Shown piece after piece: positions 54,371 to 64,000 of a stretch of DNA of 64,000 bases; the stretch's first letter is position 1, and every line of letters starts with the position of its first letter. The notes under the pieces were generated by a model that saw only the letters and a list, made by a program, of their open reading frames with translations, did not search any database and had not been told where the DNA came from. Position numbers and translations under genes: made by a program. Source of the DNA: 2-02-FULL-55-14 sp964534125 (lineage in GTDB: Bacteria > Bacteroidota > Ignavibacteria > UBA10030); assembly GCA_964534125.1 (NCBI GenBank), contig CAZHOJ010000001.1:248001-312000 (forward strand), written 5' to 3'.

Positions 54371-57300
54371 TCATGTCGCATCCCCCTTCGCTGCCCCGAG
54401 AACGCTCCGCAATGCAGCCAGCATCGCTGCTGCAGTGAACGGCTTATGCAGGAACGAATTGAACTTTACGTCGTTGCGAAGCCGATCTTCATTGACCTCC
54501 ATACCGCTGATGGCGATCGCGGGAAGGTCCGGAATGACCCTCCGGAGGGCCCGCAGCGTCATCGTGCCGTCCATAAGCGGCATCATGACGTCGACGATGG
54601 CACACCTGATGATGGCGCGTTGCTCCGCGGCGATGACGACAGCTTCAGCACCGTCCTTTGCCGCGAACACCCGGTATCCATGCTTCTCGGCCGATTGGGC
54701 CATAACATGCAGGATGCTTTCTTCGTCGTCTATAATGAGAATCGCCTCTCCCGAACCATCCTTCGACGTATCATCTGCAGCCTGCACGCTGTCAGCCTCG
54801 ATCTCCTCAGCAGGGAAGTATACATGGAACGTCGTTCCCAATGATGGTGCCGTGTCGATATCGATGTGTCCCTGATAGCTCCGCACGATCCCCACTACCG
54901 TCGACAACCCGAGGCCGGTCCCCTTCCCCCGCTCCTTTGTTGTGAAGAATGGATCGAAGATCTTCTCGCGGATATCCGGAGGAATCCCGGTCCCTGTATC
55001 GCTCACGGTCAGGTGGACATATTTTCTCTCCGGGATGTCCGGATTCATGGCTGCGAACGCTTCATCTGCCTCGAAATTTTCACCCGTGATCGTAAGGCTA
55101 CCCCCTTGCGGCATCGCGTCCCGTGCGTTCACACAAAGGTTCAGGAGCACCTGGTGCATCTGCGTCGCATCGCCATGCACAAGCCAGAGGTCTTTCTGGA
55201 CCGCTACAGACGTGTGGATCGACGAAGGAAATGTCTGCTGGACCAGGTCGCGCATTTCATTGATCACGTGCTTCATGTTCATCGGCCCTCGTTCACCCTC
55301 CGCCCCGCGTGCAAAGGAAAGGATCTGCCGAACGATGCCGGCTCCCCGCTTCGCCGCCTTTTCCACGACCTCGAGCACATGGACTGCAGCCGCGTCTTTT
55401 ACGCTGCCGGAAAGGAACTCCACCGACAGGAGGATCGGCCCAAGGACATTGTTCAGGTCGTGCGCGATACCACCCGCAAGGACACCGATACTCTCCATCC
55501 TTTGCGCACGCATGAACTGCGCGGTCATCCGTTTCTGCTCGCGGATGTCGGTGTACATGACATATGAGCCGAGCTTCTCGCCGGCAAAGATGATCGGGAA
55601 TCCGTGGATCAGCACATCGATCTGCTCGCCTGACTTCGCGACCCTGACGGATTCATAGTGGTACGATTCATTGTTCTGCGACGGCCGGTTGTACGTCTGC
55701 CACTCGTCCTTCTTCTCTTGCGGGACGATGAGGTCCAACAACTGCTTTCCTGCCCACTCATCCTCCGGGAACCCGAACATACCGACGAACGATGGATTGA
55801 CCGACATGATCTCTCCCGATCCGCCGAGGAGTGTAATACCGATCGGAGAACTTCTGAACAGCTGTTCGAACAGCGACGTCCGCTGAAGCAGCTCCGCTTC
55901 GATCCGCTTCCGGTCGCGGATATCCCTGAAGACCGCCTGCAAGATGGTTATGTCATGAACGGTGATGATCGTGTTGGATATCTCAACGGGGATCCTCTCG
56001 CCCGAACGTGCCATGATCACCGCCTCGAACGTCTTGCGCATCGTATTCGGCTCTTCCGCAACGACGGGGTCGAGAGTGTCCTGGATGTCATTGGGGAACA
56101 GTGTTCTATAGGTTCTTCCGATAAGGCTGTACGTGTCCCCTCCAAAGAGGGTTATCGCCTTCGCATTGACCTCGAGGATAAGCTGCGTCCGGACATCGAC
56201 GATGATGATCGCATCCGTGCCGGCATCCATCAGCCCTTTGTACTGGTCGACGGACTCTCGGAGCTTTCGAGTGTCCCGCTCCCTGTCACTGACATCCCTG
56301 AAGGAGACGACAGCCCCGGTCGTGCCGCCATCCTCGACCACCGGTTGAACGGTATACTCGGCATGGAAGCTTCGACCATCCTTCCTCCGCAGCATCGCCT
56401 GCACCATACGAGAGCTCTTGCCGGCCTCAAGAGCCCTTCTGACCGGACATTCATCCTCCGCAATCGGCCTACCATCGGGAGACTCATGGTTGATAAGGGC
56501 ATGCATATCCTTCCCTATGACCTCGTCACTCAGCCATCCCAGATACCGCTCGGCCGCAGCATTGATGAAGATGCATCGTCCATCCGAATCGACGCCGTAG
56601 ATCCCCTCGCCCACAGTACGGAGAAGGAGGTCCTGCTGGGTGAGAAGTCGCAGGTTCTCGTGTTCAGCTTTCCGGAGATTCCTCAGATCGACGATCGAGC
56701 CGACGTATCCCTTCCTCCCGGTCTGTACCTCGACGAAAGGATTGGCCCGGCAATCGACCTGGTGGTATTCGCCCGAAACATGTCGAAGCCTGAACTCGAG
56801 GTGACAGCGATCGTTTGACGCCATAGCTTTCGCAAGGGCTGTCTCCACATGTTCCCGGTCGTCCGGATGGATCAGTTCCAGCCAGCCATCTCCGAGGAGC
56901 TCTTCGTCCGTTGCCCCCGTGAACGCAGTCCATCGCGGATTGAGATAGTCAAAGGACCCGCTTTCGGAGCTCCGCCATATCATGCTCGGGAAATCATTGA
57001 AAATGGACAGGTAGGCATCCCGTGCCTGCTCGACCGACCGCGCCATCTTGAACCGTTCGACGATCTGCCACATCTCGGTCATGAACAGCATTAATTGCCG
57101 TGCGTCATCGTCGTCATAGGGTCCCGCTTTGTTCCCCACTCCGGCGACAGCAACGATCTTTCCGTTATCGAAGACCGGGACAGACATATGCCGCCGCAGC
57201 GGGATGTGCCCCTCCGGAAGTCCTTTTTCCCCGGCCTCGGCCGCGTAGTCATTATGAATCACGGGACGCCCCTCCCGGAAGCAGTCCATCCATATCCCGG

Positions 57301-58738
57301 CACGTTCGATCGGATAATGGCTTGTCTGCTGGGCTTCACAATGCTTATGAACAGAACGGGACCAGTACATCAACTGAAGACTGACACCATCGGGATCGAT
57401 GAAATGAACATAGCCGATGGCACTCAAGGTAAGCGCCACAGCATCCTCAAGGGCGACATCAATGATCTCGTTCTCTGACGACCATACTCTCTTGCTCAAA
57501 GCGAGAAGTGCGTCGAGTCTCACCTCGTTCATGCGGAGACGCTCTTTAGCCTCCTTCTTCGCCGTAATGTCGACGAGGGCCAGATGCCATCCCGAAATGC
57601 CCCCGTCGCCATTGCGTATAGTTGTCGATGTAAGGCTGATCCAAAGCGGCTTTCCTGAAGCCGTACGTGTTGGCACCTCTGTGTTCAGATGATCCTTCCC
57701 CTCTTTCAGGGACATCAGGGTTTTCTGAATGACCGACTTCGTTACCCGGTCCCATCCGAAGAATGCGGCGACGCGGACCCCTATCGCATCCGAATCAGCG
57801 ACCTCGAACATCGCGAGCGCCGTCCTGTTGCACCGGACGATCCTTCCCTGAGGGTCTACTGAAATGACACCAATGGGAGTCGAGTGGTACAGTTCCTTGA
57901 ATTCCCTTTCGGAACGCGCCATCTGGTCCTGTGCCTCGCGCAGCACTGTAATATCGCGTCCGATGCCCACGACCCCCTTCGCATGGCCATTCCCACCAAA
58001 GAGCGGGGACATGACGGTATGGAAGAAGACCCTCCGGTCATCCATCTGGTACGACCATTCGTACGCGACACTCTCACCCGCGAGCACCCGATCTGCCATC
58101 TCCATATGGATCGAGCCATCCGCTTCTCCGAAGATCTCCGTCGTTCTCTTGCCGAGGAAGAACTCGGGCTGCCATCCCCCCATTGTCAGCCACTTTCCAT
58201 GGACGGCGCTGAAGCGTCGGTCGCCGTCAAGCGTGAACACGAAGTCGTCCATGCTATCGACGAGCGTGCGAAACCGCTCTTCGCTGTCCCGGAGTGATCG
58301 TGCTGCAGCCCTGTGCTCGGTGACATCGCGCTGGACGGCAAGGAAGCCTTCGATGGTGCCATTCATGTCGAGCATCGGGTCGATGGATGCCTCGATCTCG
58401 ACGTGCGTCCCGCCTCTGGTAACGTTAATCATATCAGCCCGGAACGATCCACCGATGACGATACCTTTCCACAGGTTCTCGTAGAAGGCATCTGGCTGCA
58501 GACCGCTCTTCAGGATGCGTGGTGTCTTCGTGCCAACGATGTCGTCCGGAGCATATCCGTACACATCAGTGAAGGCACGATTTACGTAGAGGAAGATCCC
58601 ATTCGTATCCGTGACGAAGACGATCTCTTTCGATGCATCGATCGCACGGGACACCATGTGGGCCAGAGAGTTCGTGGGGTTGCTGCTCCCGGGATCCTCG
58701 CCGGGCTCGCTATGTTTCGGTGCTTCGTGGGCTTTCAT
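54371..58738 (-). CDS. Multi-PAS/GAF hybrid histidine kinase
   Basis: The roughly 1455-residue soluble kinase has about seven PAS domains: three before a GAF domain (about 400-560, ALLALSKRVWSSENEIIDVA) and four after it. HisKA follows, with the phosphorylated His in GGIAHDLNNVLGPI (about 1085). The HATPase_c domain has NARDAMPQGG and DTGTGIPPDIREKIFDPFFT. The C-terminal receiver has phospho-acceptor Asp in CAIVDVMMPLMDG. No membrane helices are present, so it senses cytoplasmic signals such as redox, light or small ligands. A start ten codons earlier is possible. The adjacent single-domain receiver is the likely phosphotransfer partner. Confidence 0.93.
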   Translation of the reverse strand: MKAHEAPKHSEPGEDPGSSNPTNSLAHMVSRAIDASKEIVFVTDTNGIFLYVNRAFTDVYGYAPDDIVGTKTPRILKSGLQPDAFYENLWKGIVIGGSFRADMINVTRGGTHVEIEASIDPMLDMNGTIEGFLAVQRDVTEHRAAARSLRDSEERFRTLVDSMDDFVFTLDGDRRFSAVHGKWLTMGGWQPEFFLGKRTTEIFGEADGSIHMEMADRVLAGESVAYEWSYQMDDRRVFFHTVMSPLFGGNGHAKGVVGIGRDITVLREAQDQMARSEREFKELYHSTPIGVISVDPQGRIVRCNRTALAMFEVADSDAIGVRVAAFFGWDRVTKSVIQKTLMSLKEGKDHLNTEVPTRTASGKPLWISLTSTTIRNGDGGISGWHLALVDITAKKEAKERLRMNEVRLDALLALSKRVWSSENEIIDVALEDAVALTLSAIGYVHFIDPDGVSLQLMYWSRSVHKHCEAQQTSHYPIERAGIWMDCFREGRPVIHNDYAAEAGEKGLPEGHIPLRRHMSVPVFDNGKIVAVAGVGNKAGPYDDDDARQLMLFMTEMWQIVERFKMARSVEQARDAYLSIFNDFPSMIWRSSESGSFDYLNPRWTAFTGATDEELLGDGWLELIHPDDREHVETALAKAMASNDRCHLEFRLRHVSGEYHQVDCRANPFVEVQTGRKGYVGSIVDLRNLRKAEHENLRLLTQQDLLLRTVGEGIYGVDSDGRCIFINAAAERYLGWLSDEVIGKDMHALINHESPDGRPIAEDECPVRRALEAGKSSRMVQAMLRRKDGRSFHAEYTVQPVVEDGGTTGAVVSFRDVSDRERDTRKLRESVDQYKGLMDAGTDAIIIVDVRTQLILEVNAKAITLFGGDTYSLIGRTYRTLFPNDIQDTLDPVVAEEPNTMRKTFEAVIMARSGERIPVEISNTIITVHDITILQAVFRDIRDRKRIEAELLQRTSLFEQLFRSSPIGITLLGGSGEIMSVNPSFVGMFGFPEDEWAGKQLLDLIVPQEKKDEWQTYNRPSQNNESYHYESVRVAKSGEQIDVLIHGFPIIFAGEKLGSYVMYTDIREQKRMTAQFMRAQRMESIGVLAGGIAHDLNNVLGPILLSVEFLSGSVKDAAAVHVLEVVEKAAKRGAGIVRQILSFARGAEGERGPMNMKHVINEMRDLVQQTFPSSIHTSVAVQKDLWLVHGDATQMHQVLLNLCVNARDAMPQGGSLTITGENFEADEAFAAMNPDIPERKYVHLTVSDTGTGIPPDIREKIFDPFFTTKERGKGTGLGLSTVVGIVRSYQGHIDIDTAPSLGTTFHVYFPAEEIEADSVQAADDTSKDGSGEAILIIDDEESILHVMAQSAEKHGYRVFAAKDGAEAVVIAAEQRAIIRCAIVDVMMPLMDGTMTLRALRRVIPDLPAIAISGMEVNEDRLRNDVKFNSFLHKPFTAAAMLAALRSVLGAAKGDAT

Positions 58739-58789
58739 CACATTACTTCCTTTGTATCCTCGCTGCATCCGGTGTATACAGGAAAGCCA

Positions 58790-59209
58790 TCAGGTCGATT
58801 GCAGAGAACCGGGGGATTCACCCGAAACCGGTCGGGCATGCCGCCGCAGGATGTTGACCACTGAGTCAAATTCTGTCGATTTGTCGAAGAAGTATTGCGC
58901 CCCTGCTTCGAGGGCGCGCGCCCTGTAGCTCATGTAGGTGTAGTTCGTGAGCATGATGGCCAGGGGAGGTTTGCCGAGCGATCGGGTATGCTCAAGAACG
59001 TCGAAGCCATCCCCTTCTTCAAGTGCGATGTCGATGATAACAACTTCGGGCTGATGCAGATCTATCTCCTGCCGGGCAATGCTCGCATGTCCCGACGTTC
59101 CGACGATCGCCAGACCCGGTTCGAGACCTATCAGCCGGTTCAACCGCTCGAGGATCATCTGTGAGTCCTCCACGAGGTAGACCGACAAGGGCTTGCTGTT
59201 CTGTTCCAC
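58790..59209 (-). CDS. Single-domain response regulator (receiver)
   Basis: The 139-residue protein is a lone CheY-like receiver: acidic pair VEDSQ (about residues 13-17), phospho-acceptor Asp in VVIIDIALEEGDG (about 60), LTNYTY and the Lys of FFDKS near residue 108. It has no output domain, so it may relay phosphate or act by protein contact. GTG is the start codon, with GGAGG eight bases before it. It lies 51 bp upstream of the hybrid kinase gene. Confidence 0.92.
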   Translation of the reverse strand: MEQNSKPLSVYLVEDSQMILERLNRLIGLEPGLAIVGTSGHASIARQEIDLHQPEVVIIDIALEEGDGFDVLEHTRSLGKPPLAIMLTNYTYMSYRARALEAGAQYFFDKSTEFDSVVNILRRHARPVSGESPGSLQST

Positions 59210-59445
59210 GATGTGCCTCCTTTTGGTCCTTCAAGAGCAGTAGCAATCTAGCAATGGGAAGGCCGATGCGGTAGCATGAGGAGTCCAAACAGTGTGTCGC
59301 AAGAACTATGACGTCGGCAGGGTAACCAACATCGAACATGTCGGCCACAGGGAACAGACGTGCCCGATCCGGACCTGGGCAGGGAGAGGCGATCAGAAAT
59401 GATGCGTGAACAGACGGGTCAAGAAGGGCTCAGCCGGCCAGATGA

Positions 59446-60081
59446 TCAGCGAGTGAGCCCCTTCTCGAGGGCGAATCGTATAAGGTCGGACGTCGAGCGG
59501 AGATGGAGTTTCTCGAGGAGTCTCCTGCGATAGGTATGGACAGTCGAGACGGTGATCGAGAGATCCTTCGCGATGTCGCTGACCTTCTTCCCGCTCCCGA
59601 TCATCCTCAGCACCTCGATCTCACGGTCGGATAATGCTTCGATCGAGGCTGCTCGCTTATCCGGGTCGGCCAGAAGGTCTGCCATCTGGTCCGCGATGGC
59701 AGGCGTGATGTAATGTCCTCCGTGTGCGACCTGACGGATGGCAGTGATGAGCTCCTCCGCGGCGCTCTCTTTCGTCAGATACCCTTTCGCCCCCGCACGG
59801 AGGGACCGGATGGCGAACAATCGTTCGGGGTACATTGTCAGCATGAGCACCTTCACGGACGGAAACTGCGGCTGAATATCCGCGAGCAGATCGATGCCGC
59901 TCTTGTCGGCGAGCGAGATATCCAGGAGAAGGATGTCCGGAGTCAACGTCGTCAATCCGTCGAGGATACTGTGTGAATCACCGGCTTCGCCCACAATGGT
60001 CATATCGGAGGCGGCGGCGAGGATCTTCCGTATCCCTTCCCGTATGAGGCTGTGGTCGTCTGCAACGAAAATGCGGACCAT
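59446..60081 (-). CDS. NarL/FixJ-family response regulator
   Basis: The 211-residue protein has a receiver (VADDHSLIREGI, phospho-Asp in ILLLDISLADKSG near residue 56, Lys in LTKESA) and a LuxR-type helix-turn-helix (LSDREIEVLRMIGSGKKVSD, then IAKDLSITVSTVHTYRR). It should bind DNA and control transcription on phosphorylation. It follows the NarX-like kinase gene by 3 bp, so the two form a kinase-regulator pair. GGAAGAGG precedes the ATG. Target genes are unknown, but the sensory operon itself or the nearby sugar locus are options. Confidence 0.95.
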   Translation of the reverse strand: MVRIFVADDHSLIREGIRKILAAASDMTIVGEAGDSHSILDGLTTLTPDILLLDISLADKSGIDLLADIQPQFPSVKVLMLTMYPERLFAIRSLRAGAKGYLTKESAAEELITAIRQVAHGGHYITPAIADQMADLLADPDKRAASIEALSDREIEVLRMIGSGKKVSDIAKDLSITVSTVHTYRRRLLEKLHLRSTSDLIRFALEKGLTR

Positions 60082-60084
60082 GGT

Positions 60085-63000
60085 CTACCTCTTCCGTTTC
60101 AATCCGATGGGCAACGATACAAGCAAGCGGGTCCCCTTCGCTTGCGCCGACTCTATTGTGAGCCGTCCGCCGAGCGCTTCGATGCGTTCGCGCATGCCTA
60201 TGAGCCCGAAGGAATCCTTCGAACCGGCCGTGTCTGGTTCAAAACCGACGCCATCATCGACGATCTCGCACAGCCATCGATCGGCCTCGCCTCGGAGAGA
60301 GACAGAGACGTTCGAGGCATGTGCATGCTTTGCGATGTTCGTCAGCCCCTCCTGTACGGCCCTGAACAGCGTGGTCGCGATCGGGTCCTGCAGGATCGAC
60401 ACGCTCCCCACGACCGACAGCTCACAACGAATATCATTGCGCTTCTCAAAATCATCAGAAAGCCACTGCAGGGCATCGCCGAACCCCAGCTTGTCCAGCA
60501 CATCGGGCCGTAATCTTGATGTCATGGCCCGAACGCTCGATATCGATCTGTCCACGAGAGAGCGAAGGCCGTCGAGCTGAGCGATCACACCTGCACAATC
60601 GGTGAGCGGGACAGTGCCGGACAGTGACCGTTCAATGAGCGCGATATCCATACGGATGGCGGTCAATTGCTGGCCGATCTCGTCGTGCATCTCACGCGCA
60701 AGGTCCTTGCGCTCCCGCTCCCGGATGTCCTGTAGCCGGGCCGCCATCTGCTTCAGCTGAGAAGAGTAGACCCTGAGCGCCTCTTCTGCGCGCTCGCGCT
60801 CGGTGATATCGAAGAAGATGACGGAGAAGAGATCCCCATCGACGTGGATGGCCTGCATGTCGATCGTTCTATTGAATGACGGGAGCTTCTGCTGGAACTC
60901 GAACGGCTCTTTCGTCTCTACCACCGATCTGACTTTGTCGACAAGAAAGGTCATTTCTTCCTCCGACATGATCTCCGACCCCCGCTTTCCGAGAACGTCC
61001 TCTGGCAGGATGCCGACATGTCGGTGGAGCGCCTTATTGACCTGGAGGTACTGGAAATCGAATGCATTGCCTGATGCATCCCTGATGAGTTGACAGATGA
61101 CCACGCCAAATGTCGAATTGTCGAACAGAAGCTTGAAGCGCTCCTGGCTTGCGCGCAGCGCCTCCTGGGCTTTCCGTCGTTCCGTGACATCCTGAATGAT
61201 CGCAACGAAGACGGGCGGATCTTCGGAACGGGAGAGGTGCACCCTGACATCGATCGGATACAGACTCCCATTCTTCCGCTTGTGCATGGTCTCGAACATG
61301 ACCATGTCACGCTCACCGCTCCGGAGAGGAGCAATGAGTGCTTCGAACGTCGTGAGGTCATAGTCCGGCTTGAGATCCATCGGAGTGAGTCGGCCGAGCT
61401 CTTCGAGTGTGTAGCCCAGGTTGTGCAATGCGCCCTTGTTCGCCTGAACGAAATGCAGCGTCTTCGCATCGAAGATATAGATCTCATTCGATGATCCATC
61501 GAGAATACGTCCGAGACGCTCGAGCTTCTTCTCCGACACTTTCTTGTCCGTTATGTCCTCTGAGAATATAACGATCCCGCCGACATCCCCCTCGAGGGTG
61601 TGCCAGGGCCTTACCTCCCATCGGAGCCACTGCTGGGTACCGTCGGCACGCAGGAACATATCCTGCTCCGCCCGGATGACCTCCCCCCTCATCCCCTGCT
61701 GATGGATCTCCTTCCAGCGGTCAGAGATCTCCGGAAAGACATCGTAATGTGACCTGCCGATGATATCGCTGGGTATCCCGTAGTCTGTCAGCCAGCGCCT
61801 GCTCACCGCCAGGTAGCCCATCTCCTCGTCGAACATCGCGAGTGCCGCGGGGGCGTGCTCGATGAACAGCCGGAGGGTTGCCTCCTGCTCCCGGAGAGCG
61901 GATTGCAGCGCTTTCTGTACGGAGATATCGGTGTGCGTACCGAGCATACGCAGCGGCTTCCCATCCGGGTCGCGCTCGGTCACCCTGCCGACAGACAGGA
62001 TCCACTTCCATTCGCCGGACTTCATCCACTGTCGGAATTCCACACGGTACTCCTTTTCTTTGCCCTCGATGTACCGGCGGAACATCTCTTCGGTCCGTTG
62101 TCTGTCATCAGGATGAAGTCGATCCAGCCACGCGGCGTTCGTCTCTTTGAAGGTGGCCGGATCGTACCCGAGCATAGCGGCATACTCGGCGGACACGATC
62201 GTATCACCCGTTTGCACATTCAGATCATATAGACCCTGTCGGGCACTCTGCAGCGCCAGGCGAAGCCGCTCCTCGTTCTCAGCCAGGCGGCGTTCCGCCT
62301 CGCGCTGGTCTTCCATTATGCTCAGTAACGCACGCCGGGATGCGTTCGATTCCGCGAGGAGACGTTCCGATTCGATGCGCAGCCGGACCTCCCGGCGCTC
62401 CGACTGTTTTCTCTCCGTGACATCCTGTACGATCCCCGTGACCTCGAGGAACCTTCCCCGATGATCCCTCTCAGGCGGATCCATGACAGCGATGATATCC
62501 CGTTCCTCTCCATCCGGCCTCTGGAAGCTGAATTCGACGCTTGTCCGACCGTGGGCATCCCTCACCCCACGAATCGTCTCTCCGATCGACCGACGGCTCT
62601 CCGGATCGATCATCTTTGCCCATGCGACGACCAGCTGTCGGCCAGTAAGAGTCGGACCGATCCCAAAGATCTTGTACATCTGGTCGGACCATACCAGGCT
62701 CGCAGGAGCTCGCCCCATCGCCCAGTATCCCACACTGGCGATCTCCTGCGACCGGGCAAGGGCTATCTGCCGCTTCCTAATGCCCTCTTCTTCCCTGGTG
62801 CGTTGCAGCCGCCGTACAAACAAGAGCCCGAGAAACATTGTCCCAATGGGATAGATCACCATCACGGGGATCCCGATCGTCGTGATCGTCTGTATCGCCA
62901 GATCCCATGGAAGCGCGAACATTGCAGCAAGCATCGCAGCGTGGACGGCCAGCCCAAACAGCAGAAGTTCCTGCCAGGTCAACGATTGCAGGCGCCGCTT

Positions 63001-63375
63001 CCGGGCATGTCGCCAGACGATACCGATCGTGGCGGACGTAACAATGACCGTCAGTCCGACTATCGCACCGACGCCCCCCTGCCAGATCCGGAATGCCGCG
63101 GTCATCATCACTGCGATGGCCGTGGGGACCGTCCCGAAGAACAGTCCCGCAATGCTCAGCATGACCGAACGGGTGTCGAACACCAGCCCGGGCCGAAGAA
63201 CCCAGGGCGTCAGCATGATCGTGATCCCGATGGCGCCCAGCAGGAGCCCCGTAGGAATGCGCCGGAGCTGCCGTTCAGCGAGCCCCCAGCGGCTCGCCGT
63301 GATGTCGAAGATGAACGCCAGAGCGATGAGCAACGCGGCATTCTGGACGAGAACGAGGATCGAGGATTCAGTCAT
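60085..63375 (-). CDS. LytS-type 5TM multi-PAS histidine kinase (NarX-like)
   Basis: The 1096-residue protein opens with a 5TM-5TMR_LYT sensor (about residues 1-190). Its FDTRSVMLSIAGLFFGTVPT loop and FRIWQGGVGA motif are typical of that domain. About five PAS domains follow (about 210-860), then a HisKA_3 dimerisation domain with the phospho-acceptor His in LAREMHDEIGQQL, and a HATPase_c domain with DDGVGF and GLIGMRERIEALGG. This is the kinase for the NarL/FixJ regulator 3 bp downstream. Its start overlaps the upstream PAS gene by 8 bases (ATGACTGA). Confidence 0.93.
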   Translation of the reverse strand: MTESSILVLVQNAALLIALAFIFDITASRWGLAERQLRRIPTGLLLGAIGITIMLTPWVLRPGLVFDTRSVMLSIAGLFFGTVPTAIAVMMTAAFRIWQGGVGAIVGLTVIVTSATIGIVWRHARKRRLQSLTWQELLLFGLAVHAAMLAAMFALPWDLAIQTITTIGIPVMVIYPIGTMFLGLLFVRRLQRTREEEGIRKRQIALARSQEIASVGYWAMGRAPASLVWSDQMYKIFGIGPTLTGRQLVVAWAKMIDPESRRSIGETIRGVRDAHGRTSVEFSFQRPDGEERDIIAVMDPPERDHRGRFLEVTGIVQDVTERKQSERREVRLRIESERLLAESNASRRALLSIMEDQREAERRLAENEERLRLALQSARQGLYDLNVQTGDTIVSAEYAAMLGYDPATFKETNAAWLDRLHPDDRQRTEEMFRRYIEGKEKEYRVEFRQWMKSGEWKWILSVGRVTERDPDGKPLRMLGTHTDISVQKALQSALREQEATLRLFIEHAPAALAMFDEEMGYLAVSRRWLTDYGIPSDIIGRSHYDVFPEISDRWKEIHQQGMRGEVIRAEQDMFLRADGTQQWLRWEVRPWHTLEGDVGGIVIFSEDITDKKVSEKKLERLGRILDGSSNEIYIFDAKTLHFVQANKGALHNLGYTLEELGRLTPMDLKPDYDLTTFEALIAPLRSGERDMVMFETMHKRKNGSLYPIDVRVHLSRSEDPPVFVAIIQDVTERRKAQEALRASQERFKLLFDNSTFGVVICQLIRDASGNAFDFQYLQVNKALHRHVGILPEDVLGKRGSEIMSEEEMTFLVDKVRSVVETKEPFEFQQKLPSFNRTIDMQAIHVDGDLFSVIFFDITERERAEEALRVYSSQLKQMAARLQDIRERERKDLAREMHDEIGQQLTAIRMDIALIERSLSGTVPLTDCAGVIAQLDGLRSLVDRSISSVRAMTSRLRPDVLDKLGFGDALQWLSDDFEKRNDIRCELSVVGSVSILQDPIATTLFRAVQEGLTNIAKHAHASNVSVSLRGEADRWLCEIVDDGVGFEPDTAGSKDSFGLIGMRERIEALGGRLTIESAQAKGTRLLVSLPIGLKRKR

Positions 63376-64000
63376 GGCTCAGGTCCCCGATGCCGGCATA
63401 CTTCGCAGGCCGGCCTGCCGTGCGAAGGAGCTCATTCACCTCCGATTTCAGCTCGAGGACCCGGGACTCGCGGCCGACGGTCAGTGCGTGCCATCGTTTC
63501 AACTCGTCGAGCTGCTCCAGGACCATCCGTTCCGTCCGTTTGCGGTCGGTGATGTCGCGGATGAACACGATGATCTCCCCTCCCCCGACATCGCGAAACT
63601 GTGCGTTGACATCGACCTCGAATGTTGTACCATCCTTCCGGCAGTGTCTGGACTCGAACCGGTCCGTCCCTCTTGTCCTCAGCATGCCGATATGTTTGAG
63701 GGTCTCTTCATGCAGTTCGAGGTCCTCGATGTCCGCGATGCGCATCGTGAGCAACTCTTCCCGTGCATACCCACTCATGCCGCAGTACGCCGCATTGACC
63801 TCGAGCAGCCGCCCTTCCAGGTCGGTACGCCAGAATCCGTCCTGTGCGGTCTGCAGGATGCTTCGGTATCGTTCTTCACTGGCCGACAACGCCTCGGCAG
63901 CACGTTTGTGCTCTGTCAGGTCGGTCATGATCACCTGAATGGCAGGACGTCCGCTGAAGGTGAACGGGGCGGCGATCACTTCCACATCGACGGGGGAGCC
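63368..64000 (-). CDS. PAS-domain protein (partial, N-terminus beyond right edge)
   Basis: At least 210 residues are visible. The part at the edge ends one PAS domain (APFTFSGRPAIQVIMTDLTE). A full PAS/PAC domain follows (SEERYRSILQTAQDGFWRTD to IIVFIRDITDRKRTE), then a tail LKRWHALTVGRESRVLELKS that is common in PAS proteins lacking their own kinase domain. No HisKA or HATPase is present. The frame is open through base 64000, so the internal GTG at 63985 is not the true start. It overlaps the kinase gene by 8 bases and probably feeds signal to that kinase. Confidence 0.85.
   Translation of the reverse strand, partial: GSPVDVEVIAAPFTFSGRPAIQVIMTDLTEHKRAAEALSASEERYRSILQTAQDGFWRTDLEGRLLEVNAAYCGMSGYAREELLTMRIADIEDLELHEETLKHIGMLRTRGTDRFESRHCRKDGTTFEVDVNAQFRDVGGGEIIVFIRDITDRKRTERMVLEQLDELKRWHALTVGRESRVLELKSEVNELLRTAGRPAKYAGIGDLSHD

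Noticed and set aside
1..64000. CRISPR arrays, tRNA and rRNA genes
   Set aside because: No spaced direct repeats of CRISPR type and no tRNA or rRNA-like sequence was seen on either strand while reading. A dedicated search was not possible.

Overview
The window reads as a chromosomal segment of an uncultured or little-studied member of the FCB group (the Ignavibacteria / Chlorobi / Bacteroidetes neighbourhood). The evidence is three secreted proteins ending in type A C-terminal sorting domains of the type IX secretion system (motifs such as YPNPFNP), a PorV/PorQ-like outer-membrane protein, and a TonB-dependent receptor with a carboxypeptidase-regulatory-like plug extension. The genus cannot be fixed from sequence alone. 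No tRNA, rRNA or CRISPR array was seen.

Region 1 (1-16.5 kb, all on the minus strand) is an accessory and defence region. Read in transcription order it holds a secreted NUC1-type nuclease, a four-helix membrane protein, a zinc-dependent phospholipase C-like protein, a permuted papain-like (YiiX/NlpC-like) protein, two lipoproteins, more membrane and small proteins, a HEPN-like protein, a SIR2-domain protein, a membrane/coiled-coil protein, and a type I restriction-modification operon (hsdM-hsdS-hsdR, the last running off the left edge). A decayed paralogue of the four-helix membrane protein lies at 11.6 kb. A 516-bp sequence bounded by perfect 14-bp inverted repeats (16616-17131) marks the right-hand end.

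Region 2 (17.2-22.1 kb, plus strand) has two type IX-secreted proteins, one an M6-like metalloprotease, closed by a strong terminator. Region 3 (22.3-28.3 kb, minus) is an integrase-associated island. An intact tyrosine recombinase and a decayed copy of its N-terminus lie in the same orientation on either side of a four-gene cassette: deoxynucleoside kinase, B12-binding-type radical SAM enzyme, membrane protein, and a CMP-kinase-like domain joined to a ParB-like domain. This cassette is the best candidate for an undescribed system here. Region 4 (28.3-33.7 kb) holds a large LamG/type IX-secreted protein whose 3' end and terminator are duplicated 3.6 kb away, REP-like repeats, and an ApbE lipoprotein.

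Region 5 (33.7-50.9 kb, minus) looks like one long sugar-use locus: TonB receptor, type IX-secreted protein, PorV-like protein, sugar isomerase/epimerase, DoxX, three exported Gfo/Idh/MocA oxidoreductases, a NusG-domain-II protein, a PIG-L deacetylase, an MFS transporter, a ROK kinase and a DUF1080 (3-keto-disaccharide hydrolase-type) protein. Most of the enzymes carry export signals, so the chemistry is probably periplasmic and proceeds by oxidation to 3-keto sugars, cleavage, uptake and phosphorylation. Region 6 (51.5-52.8 kb) is a TIG/beta-propeller lipoprotein.

Region 7 (53.5-64 kb, minus) is a signalling cluster: a PAS protein (partial), a LytS-type 5TM multi-PAS NarX-like kinase with its NarL/FixJ regulator, a single-domain receiver, a 7-PAS hybrid histidine kinase and a 7TM protein with a zinc-finger-like tail. 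By eye, regions 1 and 3 look less GC-rich than regions 5-7, which fits acquisition by transfer.
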